From contig VSJF01000011.1 in the NCBI GenBank assembly GCA_009739215.1, forward strand, positions 620,001 to 684,000: a DNA stretch of 64,000 nucleotides. The letters are read 5' to 3'. The position numbers and the translations under genes were made by a program. The notes under the pieces were generated by a model. The model had not been told where the DNA came from and ran no database searches. It was given only the letters and a program-made list of their open reading frames with translations. Below, in pieces: positions 47,986-58,690 of this stretch (position 1 is the stretch's first letter; each line of letters begins with the position of its first letter). Origin of the DNA: Floccularia luteovirens (lineage: Eukaryota > Basidiomycota > Agaricomycetes > Agaricales > Squamanitaceae).

Positions 47986-49541
47986 TCATTTTGCTGTTTG
48001 TTTGAAGTGTAAGGGAAAAGCAAAGGATCCTAATCATGCATTGTGGATTATGGATTCTAGAGCATTGATGCATTTTACAAGTCAGTTATTGGACTTCATT
48101 GAGTATAAAACTCTAAAGACACCTATACCTATCACAACAGCTTCTGATGAAGTTGTATATGTTGAGAGACAAGGTATTATTATGATGAGCCATGAAATAG
48201 TTATACCTCTCAATGGAAACAAAGAGAGAAGAACATATAAAATGACTTGGATATCTCCAGTCTATTACATCCCTAGATTGAGTGGTCATCTACTCTCTAT
48301 GGGACAGTTCCTGGCTGAAAAGGGGAACAGTGTTAGAGAGAAAGAGTCTCTCATCAATATGAATTATTATAAAGGTGTACCATTCTTGTCCTGTGAACCT
48401 CACATAAAAGGTGATACCATATACTGGTGTGATGCTTGCATTATGCGCAAACCCAGTGATAAGGCCTCTGTCATAGTGTACAAAGTTACCTATGATACAT
48501 GGCATAAAAGATTTGGACACCTGTCTAAACAGGTACTCCAGAAAGCACCTGGGTATACTGTTGGTCTTCTGTCTTCTTTGGAAGTGCCTAAAGAACACTC
48601 ATTATGTCCAGGCTGTCTTTGAGGAAAGCAACATAGTAAGTCTTTCTTCCAGAGCTCTTCAAGAGCTTCTGCACCATTTGAGTTGGTTCACTCCAACTTG
48701 AAGCAGTTTTCAATTGCGAGTTATCACAAATATCGCTATATAATTACCTTCCTTGATGATTTTACATCTCATGCATAGACTATGAATCTGTGCCATAAAT
48801 CCAATTTGGTGGCTGCAATGAAAAAGTTCACTGCATTCATTAAAGTGCAACACAACACTGAAATAAAAAAGTGGTGCTTTGATGGAGGGAGTGAATACCA
48901 GCAGATTGAAGTGTTGCTAAAGGAAATGGGAGTATTCATTGAGAAATCAGTACCATATAAACAATAGCAAAATGGTTGAGCAGAATGTCTAAATCACACA
49001 ATAATGGATAAAGCTGAAGCTATGCGACATGATGCCTACCTACCAGATAGCTAGTGGGAATTTAGTATAGAACAATCAGTATATGTCTATAATCATTCTT
49101 CTCGAAGCCTTAAATAAAATTAAACTGGAAGTCAATCATCTCAGAGTTTTTGGCTGTGCAGCCTATGTCTACCTCCCTGAAGAAAAATGGGTGAATAAAC
49201 TCACTCCTAAATCAGAGCTGATGGTATTCATTGGACACCCTGAAGGAGTAAAGGGCTATCGCTTCATGCAACTACACAACAATAGCATCTTTGTGGCAGC
49301 TACTGCCATCTTTGATGAGCTTTCCTTTCCTAAATGTCTAGATCAGAAAAATCATGGTGTTACTGAATTAGGACAAGATTCCCCACCTCAAAGTCCTGAA
49401 AATTCAGACAATGAGGATAGTGACACTTCTGAGCATAACTCGTGTTATGAATCAAATGTTGATAATGAGTCTGTTAGATCAGACAACCATGTCCCAGAGT
49501 ACTCTGTGTATGATTGGGAGGTCCCTAGCTCATTAAGGTGA
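47986..49541 (+). pseudogene. Copia protease, pre-integrase and integrase region
   Basis: The protease site reads LWIMDSRALMHFTS, where the family has D-S-G-A. The active-site Gly is Arg (codon AGA), so the protease would be dead. The pre-integrase WHKRFGHLSKQVLQ is kept. The integrase core shows YIITFLDDFTSHA, CFDGGSEYQQ and NGxAECLN, then VFGCAAYVYLP and FIGHPEGVKGYRF. Stops (TAG, TGA) replace Gln and Arg at several places. Confidence 0.85.
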
Positions 49542-50032
49542 AGACCTAAACAAATTGTACATAGACCACCCATTCCTTTCCATGGGAGTGAAGGGCTTGA
49601 TGAAGCCCCAACTCCCCTTGTGTCTCCAAACAGTGAATATTGATGCTTATCTCCACTGTCACCCAGACCAAGGAGTACAGCTGATGATATTGAGTATGTG
49701 CATCATCAAAGAACAGAAGAGCCTCAAAGGCAATTTGTTTCTAGACAAGAACCACAGCAACACTCAGAGAGACAAAGGAGAATACCTAGACATGTCACAA
49801 AAGACAATGCTTATAGGAACACGAACCCTCAGAATATACTCCTGAATTAGAATGATATAGCATATTGGCAAGATAATGTGGACCAACATTAGGTTACACA
49901 GCCATGATAGGTTCCCATACCTAGTCCCGCACAATCATGTCCATCTGACAATGCGTGCCCTGATATAAGCACTAGGGAAAAGATGAACCTGATGTTGCTA
50001 GACTAGCATAGGAAGGGGGTGTAGAATTCATA

Positions 50033-51027
50033 GCATATTTGCTTGCCATGGGCATATCAGCTGTGGATAATACTCCAACTCAATTTCGTGATATAGTGTG
50101 CCTACTCAAGGCTGCTAGGAATGCATGGTATGTTGCTTGCCATGAAGAAATGGAGGCTCTTTGCAAGTGTGATGTAATGTCTGGTCTTGTAGATCTACCT
50201 CAAGATCGAAGGGCAGTTAAAAACAGATGGGTATTTGTAACCAAGTCCAATGGTTGCAAGAAAGCACAACTAGTTGCCAAAGGTTTCTCACAAGTAGAAG
50301 GGCTAGACTTCAAAGAGATCTTCTCACCAGTTGTAAGATTTGAAACTGTGCACATCCTTCTTGTGCTAGCAGTGCTGAAGAATTGGGCTATTACAGGCCT
50401 GGATGTCAAGAGTGCCTTTCTGTATGGCAAACTTGAAGAAGAGATCTATATGATCCAACCTGAAGGCTTCATTATCAAAGAACAAGAAAAGAAAGTCATC
50501 TGTCTATAAAGAGCAATATATGGCCTTAAACAAGCTGCTCTAGCATGGTGGAGAGGACTCATAACAAGTATGGAAGAGCTTGGCTTCCAAAGAACTCAAA
50601 GTGATGCAGGAATATTTGTCCATTGGTCAAAAGACTAACAAGATATCATAATCATGGTAGTCTATGTTGATGATGCAATCTGGACAGAGTCTAATCCTAC
50701 CCTGGTTAAAAAGCTTAAAAAGAAATTTATGAAGAAATGGGAATGTCATGATCTGGGAGATGTCAAGGAATTCCTTGGCATGCACATTGAGCAAAGCAGT
50801 CAGTCTTATAAGATAGACCAAGTAGCTTACCTGAAAAAGGTTCTTGCACACTTTGGCATGGTGAATGCTCAAAGAGCTGATACACCACTTCCTGCTGGCT
50901 ATAAGTCTATCCCTAATGAGATAATTTTGACACTGGCTCTGAGAATAGAGTTTCAACAAATCATAGGGAGCTTGCTGTATCTTATGATTGGAACTCAACC
51001 TGATATTGCCTATGCAGTAATCAGGTT
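50033..51027 (+). pseudogene. Copia reverse transcriptase
   Basis: RT blocks are NRWVFVTKSNG, ARLVAKGFSQ-like AQLVAKGFSQVEGLDF, FSPVVRFETVHILL, TGLDVKSAFLYGKLEEEIYM, AIYGLKQAA, and the catalytic VVYVDDAIW. These are followed by HDLGDVKEFLGMHIE and GSLLYLMIGTQPDIAYAV. A few stops (TAA after VICL, TAA near 50636) break it. It ends where LTR B is inserted. Confidence 0.9.
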
Positions 51028-51328
51028 TGTTGCGACAGCATGATCACATGATGGATTACATAATTTGTCAGGTGATGAGTCAGGTGATATGTCACATGAC
51101 TACACTCACATATGCCCCATGCTCTATGCCCTATGCATCATGTCATGGACCCTTACACAAATATGTACATATAGCTGAAACTATATATAAGGACACTCTT
51201 ATGCAAATAGATACCTTGTCCTATTCTATAGGTAGTAGTAGTAAGACTAACCGTAAGGTGTGAACTAAGTAAGCACAAGGTAAGGCTTGAGTCTCTCCAC
51301 TGTGTCACGCACACATGGCTGCTCAACA
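51028..51328 (+). mobile_element. Solo LTR, family B (301 bp), TSD AGGTT
   Basis: It starts TGTTGCGACAGCATGATCAC and ends GGCTGCTCAACA. AGGTT is at 51023-51027 and 51329-51333. It splits RT-RNase H; the frame joins as IR-LSTFLANPT. Confidence 0.92.
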
Positions 51329-52125
51329 AGGTTATCAACCTTTTTAGCAAACCCAACACTTGATCATGTCAATAAGGCAAAATACATCATGAGATATCTG
51401 GTTGGTACCCAGGACTACATAATTAATTATGTGGATAAGTCTGGTGAAGGGTTATATGCCTACACTAATTCTGATTGGGCATCAGATGAAATATTGCGTA
51501 AGTCCCATATAGGTTTCTATAGCAACTAGACAGGAATTGAATGGAGAGTATTAAATATGAGAAGGGAATGTTTATTAGAACATAGTGAGGTAGTTATGGT
51601 TATTGGTTTTATGTTGTGGTTGTTGTTGTTTTTGTTGTTAAGTCTACAAATGAAGTTGCAGTTTGCTACGACTTAATGTGACTGTGACATGTGACATGTG
51701 TCACGTCCTACAGTTTCTACATGATGCTAGCTAAAGGCATCGTCACATGGCAAAGCCATCAACAAAAAACTATAGCATTAAGCTCCACTGAGGCTGAATA
51801 TATGGCAGGCTCTGACTATTGTCACCAACTCATATGGATGCGAAATGTCTTTGATGAGATTGGTTTACCCTTTGTAAAACCAGTACTAATCTACATGGAT
51901 AATCAGGGTGCAAATTTCATCGCATCCAATCCTGTTGCCAAATGGTGCATAAAGCATATTGACATCCATTACCATTATATACAAGAGTGTATCGAGAATG
52001 GAAAGGTCAAGGTATTCTTTGTTGAAGGTGTAAACAACCCAGTGGACATGTTAACAAAACCTCTGTCCAACATTCTTTTTCATAAGTGCCACACCCAACT
52101 ACAGTTAGAGTTTTACTCACAGTAA
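51329..52125 (+). pseudogene. Copia RNase H, with a 193-bp insertion
   Basis: It runs STFLANPTLDHVNKAKYIMR, YTNSDWASDEILRKSHIGFY, the insertion, then FYMMLAKGIVTWQSHQQK, ALSSTEAEYMAGSDYCHQ, IYMDNQGANFIASNPVAK and KVFFVEGVNNPVDMLTKPL. The D...E...D pattern of RNase H is kept. The minus-strand copy at 62281-62619 reads straight through the same spot (HTGFYMML), which proves the insertion. Confidence 0.88.
51520..51712. mobile_element. 193-bp unclassified insertion, TSD GTTTCTA
   Basis: It is flanked by GTTTCTA (51513-51519 and 51713-51719). It begins TAGCAACTAGACAGG and ends TGTCACGTCCTACA. It contains a T/G-rich run (GGTTGTTGTTG) and repeated TGTGACATG. No clear inverted ends are seen. The 7-bp duplication differs from the LTR families here. 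Confidence 0.7.
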
Positions 52126-52328
52126 TTTGGTTGATACCTCCCAAGAGTGAGAAGCACATAGTAGATCTATTACAGATCATAAAAATGATGCTAATTCTCT
52201 GGCACTATTACTCTATTTAACTAGAGACACACTATTGAGATTGTTCTCTAGTTGCTATCTCTGTTGCCACTTAGATACTAGAATGACATCCTTCAATGAA
52301 CTCACACTGTGTACTAAGTGAGGGGGTG

Positions 52329-52682
52329 TGTTGCGACAGCAACAATCACATGACTGATTACATAATTAATCATATGATGGAGCACGTGACTAATGACATG
52401 TCTCACACTCATATGCTCTATGGCACATGACCTTCATGAACATTCTATAAGCTTCTACAAGCTTCCATATGTAGTCACATGATATGTTAGTGTATACATG
52501 CATGGACCATTGTACAAAGGTGTACAAACACCAATTATGTATATAAGTAGAGTTACTGGACCTTATGTCCTTTGTCGAATTTCATTTATAGTAGTCAGTA
52601 CTAGCATTAAGTCTCTAAGTCCTAAGTAAGCTCTAAGGTAAGATCAGTCTTCTCTACTGTGTAAACAGGGTGCTGCTCAACA
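52329..52682 (+). repeat. 3' LTR of the Copia element (family A)
   Basis: 354 bp, near-identical in layout to the 5' LTR. Confidence 0.9.
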
Positions 52683-53388
52683 GATTGTATTTGAGTCATA
52701 CAGTGTAGTTGATATATAAATTCTACCAAACTGTGTCAAATCATTATTGCCATTGCTGTTCCTTTCCTTCTTCCTCAAACCAACCCATGGTTTGCATATC
52801 TCCATCTGCATCTCACAAATCTGCCCAAGAACTGAACCCTCATAAAAAAATCACTTGCACCTGCTCTTGCCACTGTCAGGTCACTTATGCAACAAAGCAA
52901 TGACATTTGAAAGGTCTAGCTATGACTGCAATTGCTGCAAGAGTTGCAGAAAAGCATAACCATCTAGAGAAAAAGGCTCGACATAGAGAAATTTTAAGGA
53001 AAATACCAACACAGTGTCAAAACCATTTGGTTGCAAAATCTTTCAAGAAGTGGTTGCTCCCTGGGTCATCAGAACTTGACAATGAGAACAAGAAAAGGAG
53101 CTAGCAATAGACCACATATGAACTCAATAATGAGCTTACTTTATAGACTGATTTTGAAATCATGGAGTTTTTCACTTTGCCGATACTAAACAATAACCAT
53201 TCAGACCTATCTCCACCCTCACACTGCTCAACTCACATAGTAGAGCAAATTGAGCAGATACTCAAATAGCAGTGGGGAGATGGCTCTTTGCCATTTTGAA
53301 GAGACAACAACAATAGTGAAGATGACAGCAATAATGAAGAAGGTAATGAAGATGAGGAGGATAAAGACAAGGAGGACAAAGATGAGGA

Positions 53389-53730
53389 TGTTATGGCCCC
53401 AGACTTTTTCTATCTCCCTAGACTTTCCTGCATATATTAATAACCATTAGAACAATTACTTAGTTTCCAGAACAATAGTTATTCTATTCATAGTAGAATC
53501 ACACTATTGTTCTCTCATTTCCATTGTTCTTTCTCTTCTTTATTGTTCTCCAATCTTCCATTGTATTAGTCACATTGTACTCTAAATAGTATAAATAGGC
53601 AGAACACAAGACCAAGCTCTCCAGCTTGATCTTAGTGTCAACTCTCTTATATAACTGTTTACTTGTCTCAACAATAAACCCCTCCCTTCTCTCTCAATGA
53701 GTCTCTTAATGTTTGAACATTCAAGTAACA
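53389..53730 (+). mobile_element. Probable solo LTR, family I (342 bp)
   Basis: The ends are TGTTATGGCCCC and AAGTAACA (TGTTA/TAACA). A TATAAATAG box lies at about 53588, followed by a pyrimidine-rich stretch. It splits the acidic region of Plavaka copy 2. The flanks GAGGA and GAACA do not match well, and this is the only copy, so the call is weaker. Confidence 0.55.
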
Positions 53731-53952
53731 GAACAATGAGAATACAAACCTTTACAAGTTCATTCCAAGAATGTATTCAACGTTCTTGAGTCTTAGTCCT
53801 AGACTAGTTGTCTAGAGACCCAATCCATGGTTAGTAATGGAGGCACCCATCTGTTGCATCATAACACATATCAGTCCAGTGATAGTTTTACTGAGAGGAA
53901 CATTATCCCATTGACAAATAACATTGAAATCAGCAAACAATTGCTCGCAATG

Positions 53953-54952
53953 TGTTATGACCTTATCTGGATACGCACTATCTCCCTGGACTTTAGAACA
54001 CATGCTCAATGCATTCCCACCTTGTTTATTACTTTTCCATACATGTTTTGTATATGACTTGCATTTTGGTTCTTTTAACTTGTAGTAACTTGTATAGACT
54101 TCTAAATAACTAGTAGATACTTCTGTATAACTCTGTGTCAACTCATAGCTTACTTAGCAAGCACACAATAGATTATTATTAGAAGTAGCATACTTGTATT
54201 TAAGTAGTATGAAACTACAGACAAGCCTCAGCTTGATCTTAGTTTCAAGTACTCTCTAATATAGGCAATTACTCTGTTACCTCCATAACAATCTAAGTGA
54301 CTCTCCCTCCCCTGTCTAGGATGGCAGGATTGTTGTATATAGTGGCACGGATGATACCATATAGCCTGAAATGCCTAGCTGTCCCCTCCTCTGTAACTGA
54401 CCTCAGAGAGACCCTGACAGGTGGTTTGTAACCTGTGTAGTAGTGTAACCTACTATTATGCCAGGGAAATCTGACTAGCAACAACCAATCATACCCTAAC
54501 CTGGATACCTTAACGATGAGACAAGTAAATGATGATGCATAAACTGTAAGGGCAACTGGGCAGTTCACGCAGTGCATGTTTCAAAGTGTTGCAACAGGCT
54601 GCGAAACAGAAAGCATGTCGAACTGGATAGGAAATCTGAAGTTATTATATTGTAAAGTATACATATTCTATCTACTCACCTGGACAGGAAATCTGAAGAG
54701 AAAAGTCTAAGGATTTCTATCCAGGGGTGTTGCTATATATGTGGATAAAAATAGAAGAGGTATCAAAGAAGGGTTACCATCTTAGATGGGTGGCAACCTT
54801 AGTAACTGTATCTAAATATATAACTCCTTGATAGTAAGCATGTTGAAGTTGTATTGAGAGTAGGAAGTGGTGTCAAGGTATTGCTGAGTGGTTTTGAAGG
54901 GTTCGAAAGATTGAACTTGGGGTTCCCCTTACATAAACTCCTAATGGTAACA
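53953..54952 (+). mobile_element. Solo LTR, family D (plus), TSD CAATG, split by element E2
   Basis: It starts TGTTATGACCTTATC and ends CCTAATGGTAACA. CAATG is at 53948-53952 and 54953-54957. Without E2 it is 606 bp. Confidence 0.9.
54545..54933 (-). mobile_element. Element E copy 2 (389 bp), TSD TAAAC
   Basis: It reads TGTAAGGGCAACTGGG...GGGGTTCCCCTTACA on the given strand. TAAAC is at 54540-54544 and 54934-54938. It is opposite in direction to E1. Confidence 0.9.
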
Positions 54953-55059
54953 CAATGTTAACAGAGGAGGACAAAGATAAGGATGAAAATGAAGACAAGG
55001 ATGAGAATGAGGATGAGGATGAAGACAAGGATGAGGATGACAGTTTGTTCAGCACAGAC

Positions 55060-55664
55060 TGTTACTGTTTGGGGTTTAAGCGTCGTCGTTTACTGGTCTT
55101 GTTGTAGGTGCATCCGGGTTAGGGAACGGTTAGGTTTTGCTAGTCAGATTTCCCTAGCGCGATGGTAGGTTACGCTACCACACAGGTTACAAACCACCTG
55201 TCAGGGTCTCTCTGAGGTCAGTTACAGAGGTGGGGACAGCCAGGCATTTCAGGCTGTACAGTGTCGTCCGTGCCATTATTTACAACGATCTTGCTGTCCT
55301 AGACAAGGGAGGGAGAGTCACTTAGTTGTCACTGAGGTAACAGAATAATCGCTTATGTTAAGAGGTATTCGAAACTAAGATCAAGCTAAGGCTTGACTAT
55401 AGTTTCGTGCTACTTAAATACAAGTATGCTACTTCTAATAATAGCTAAACGCGTGTCTGCTCAGTAAGCTACGAGTCAGCGCGGAGTCATACAGAAGTAT
55501 CTACAAGTCATTTAGAAGCAGACACAAGTCACTATGAGTTAATAGAAGCAGAATGCAAGTCAAATACAAAATGTGTATGGGAAACAAGTAAATGAGGCAG
55601 GAACGCGTTGCGCATGCATTCTAAAGTCCAGGGAGATAGCGCGTATCCGGATAAGGTCATAACA
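55060..55664 (-). mobile_element. Solo LTR, family D (minus, 605 bp), TSD CAGAC
   Basis: It reads TGTTACTGTTTGG...GGTCATAACA. CAGAC is at 55055-55059 and 55665-55669. It is rich in CpG (GCGTCGTCG, GCGCGATGG), so it is a young copy. Confidence 0.92.
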
Positions 55665-56083
55665 CAGACATAGCTGGAATTTCACTTTGGAATCACATTG
55701 ATGAGCATTTCCAGTATGAAGTGGCATCTTTAGGTTTATTCTTTGGTACTGCATTGTTTCCTGCTCCTGCTAATCATATCATAGATGGGGATTCTCTGGA
55801 TGATGTGGACCTGAGCTTACTCCACTAGTACATGCTCAAGGTTGAGGATCATTTGATAGACAGGACTTTCAAGCAACTGTCACAAGTATTCCTAGATGCC
55901 CATTATGATACACTCAAAATGACCAAAAAATGCATTCAATTCCTTTCCAGTATTCAGCCTATATGTTATAGCTATTGCATAAACAGCTGTGTCTGTTTCT
56001 TAGGGCCATACAAAGATCTCACTAAATGCCCCAACTGCCATAAAGCGAGATTTGATACCTTTGGTAAATTGCACAAATACTTC

Positions 56084-56454
56084 TGTTGAGCAGCCATCTG
56101 TGCAGTGCACAATGATAGGAACTCAAGCTCTTACCTTTGTGCTTACTTAATCACACACTTAGTCAGTATACTACTACTATCTAAAAGGACCAAATATATT
56201 CATATGTAAAGAGTGTCCTTATATATAGCTTTACTATATGTACATATTTGGCATAGTAGATCCATGCACTATTCTACATAATCATATGTCTAACTCATAG
56301 AACCTTGTAGAAGGTTGTAGAATATACTTAGTCATATGGCATGTGACATAGGGCATAGATGGATGTAGTCATATGACATATCATGTGACATATCTCATGT
56401 AACTCATCACCTGACAAATTATGTAATCCATCATGTGATCATGCTATTACAACA
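56084..56454 (-). mobile_element. Solo LTR, family B (minus, 371 bp), TSD ACTTC/ACTTT
   Basis: It reads TGTTGAGCAGCCATC...ATGCTATTACAACA. The flanks differ by one C-to-T change. It splits the transposase at KYF/KYYPLIP. Confidence 0.9.
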
Positions 56455-56688
56455 ACTTTAAATACTATCCTCTTATTCCTTACTTATGAGGCATAGTGGC
56501 CAATTCCCAATACAGCAGAATAATGTGCTATTGAGCTGAATTCAAGCAAGAACCTAGTGTCATCAAGGATATTTTTGATGGCACTCACTATCACTCATTG
56601 CTCACTACCATCATTCCTAACAGTGATGAAGATAACCCCTTTTTTTATTTCTCTGATAAGCATGATATCACACTTAGTGTCTCAACAG

Positions 56689-57631
56689 TGTGGGAAACCC
56701 CCATGGGTTCAAACCAGATATGGTAATACCTCACTCTTTGACAATATAGCTCGAAACCACTCTTCTACAATACATAACACCCTCCTTCAAAACAACTCAT
56801 GCCTAGTGCTTTCGAAACATACTTATCAACACAATTTATCAGGTGGAACTCAGAAGATATCAACATGGACTTGCAGTTTTGAACCAGATCTCAGTTCCAG
56901 ATCCAGGAACCACTATGGTGAGTCCAGACCAAACAGTACCTCAGTCTTCCCACCAAGTCTGGAAAATTTCTATAATCCAAAACGGCACATTAGCAAATGC
57001 ATCACACTACATTAGGAAGTACTCAGTGGTTATGATTACAAGTAATGATGCTGCAAATGATTATGAAGGGAGTGCAATTTATTTCGAAGAAAACTTTCCA
57101 ATTCATTTTTTTTACATACTTTCCCTGTTTCAAAATTCTTCACTAGTACAATCACTTTAAAATTTCATGGTTAAAATTTATGTTTTGAGTATCTTACTAT
57201 ATCATAGTAGGTATAAATAGGGCTCGAAACAGAACAATAAAATAAGTTAATTTTCCCCTTCACCTTAGTATCCAAAAGGCAAAACCTCAGTTTCGATATC
57301 TCATTCTATTCTAAAGGATCTTATTAATTATCCTTCAAACCACTACTATCATTATTTACCTCATTTACAAGTCCAGCAAATCTTGAAGATAGAATTCAAA
57401 ACTTCGAAACCAAGATCTAACTGCTTTGGATCTACAAAAGAAACATTTCGAAGTAGAACAAAATATTACCTCAATAAGTTTTATTTACTTAAAAACTTAA
57501 AAACATTCTGTTTCAAAAGCCATTGTCTTTATACATTTTATTTCTTATTCTACAAGTGATAGTTTAGGAATTGCAGATAGAAGTGCTATGCCCCAAGGAC
57601 TTCTAAGTCCAACTGCAACTCAAACCCTTCA
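56689..57631 (+). mobile_element. Solo LTR, family H (943 bp), TSD ACAG
   Basis: It starts TGTGGGAAACCCCCATGGG and ends AACCCTTCA. ACAG is at 56685-56688 and 57632-57635. A TATAAATAG box at about 57211 suggests its promoter. Removing it restores LS-TDGFAPFK. Confidence 0.82.
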
Positions 57632-57831
57632 ACAGATGGATTTGCTCCATTTAAACAGCATGATAAGACTTGTTGGCCTATTGTCATTTTCAACTACAAT
57701 CTCCTATCTGAAATGCATTTTGAAGATGAGTATCACATCTATGTTGGGATAATACTGGGCCCCAAGAAGCCTTGGGACTCAGATTCATATCTTTGGCCTC
57801 TTGTTCAAGAATTTGCCCAACTTAAAGTTGG

Positions 57832-58690
57832 TGTAAGGGGAACCCCAAGTTCAATCCTTTGAACCCTTCTGTCAAGAGCTGACTTCTATACAATCTCTGT
57901 GAATATGGAGATGCTCATAGAATGGAGTTAAGACATAGCTTCAACGATGTCTATTGTGCTTTGCCGACTTCTGTGTCTTACTTGTAGTAACAGAGGAAAA
58001 TGTTCTGTATGAGACGGAGGAAGAGAGACGGATGAGAGGGACAGAGAACAGAGCGATTACGAGTCTTATTCAATATTCAAGCTACAGAACAATTACAATA
58101 TATGTAGCTTAAATACAATAAATGTTTGTTATCTCCATATGGAGGATAGAACATAAGGGAGATAACAATAATAGGATAAAGGGAATTTAAAAGGGAAATT
58201 GACATGAGTTAGACATGACTTAAAGGTTAAAATAGAAGAAGTCCATGACATCCATTTATGTTTGTTGAATGAAGTCCGTGGTGATATGTCCGTATGCTTC
58301 ATGAGGTGCAGAGATGTCAGATTTCTGACACCTTCAAAACCACTCAGCAATACCTTGACATCACTTCCCACTATCCTCAATATAACTTTGACATGCTTAC
58401 TATCAGAGAGTTATTTATTTAAATACAGTTACTAAGGTTGCCACCCATCAAAGATGGTAACTCTCCTTCGATACCTCTTCTATTTTTATCCACATATATA
58501 GCAATACCCCTAGATAGAAATCCTTAGACTTTTCTCTTTGGATTTCCTGTCTAGGTGAGTAGATAGAATATGTATACTTTACAATATAATAACTTCAGAT
58601 TTTCTATCCAGTTTGATGTGCTTCCTGTTTCACAGCCTGATTGTGACACTTTAAAATATGCATTGCATGAACTGCCCAGTTGCCCTTACA
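57832..58690 (+). mobile_element. Element E copy 3, TSD GTTGG, split by LTR F
   Basis: The ends are TGTAAGGGGAACCCC and CAGTTGCCCTTACA. GTTGG is at 57827-57831 and 58691-58695. Removing it restores QLKVGVKAFDA in the transposase. Confidence 0.92.
57870..58330 (-). mobile_element. Solo LTR, family F (minus, 461 bp), TSD CCTTC
   Basis: It reads TGTCAAGAGCTGACTTC...CAGATTTCTGACA. CCTTC is at 57865-57869 and 58331-58335. It is the third nesting level. Confidence 0.92.

Larger units (their letters stand above)
44927..52682 (+). mobile_element. Ty1/Copia LTR retrotransposon, complete but decayed, TSD RATTG
   Basis: The LTRs (354 bp each, 44927-45280 and 52329-52682, family A) start TGTTGCRACAGCAACAATCA and end GTGCTGCTCAACA. 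The flanks are AATTG and GATTG. The inside has the Copia order gag, protease, integrase, RT, RNase H, with a purine tract GTGAGGGGGTG before the 3' LTR. Four later insertions are nested in it: LTR C, LTR F, LTR B and a 193-bp element. Removing them restores coding continuity at each site I could check. Confidence 0.92.

Noticed and set aside
53953..55664. One large foldback DNA transposon with ~600-bp inverted arms
   Set aside because: Each arm has its own exact 5-bp duplication (CAATG and CAGAC), so they are two separate solo-LTR insertions.
56700..56720. tRNA-like GGGTTCAAACC
   Set aside because: It is inside LTR H, with no acceptor stem or anticodon arm around it. No tRNA or rRNA gene was found in the window.
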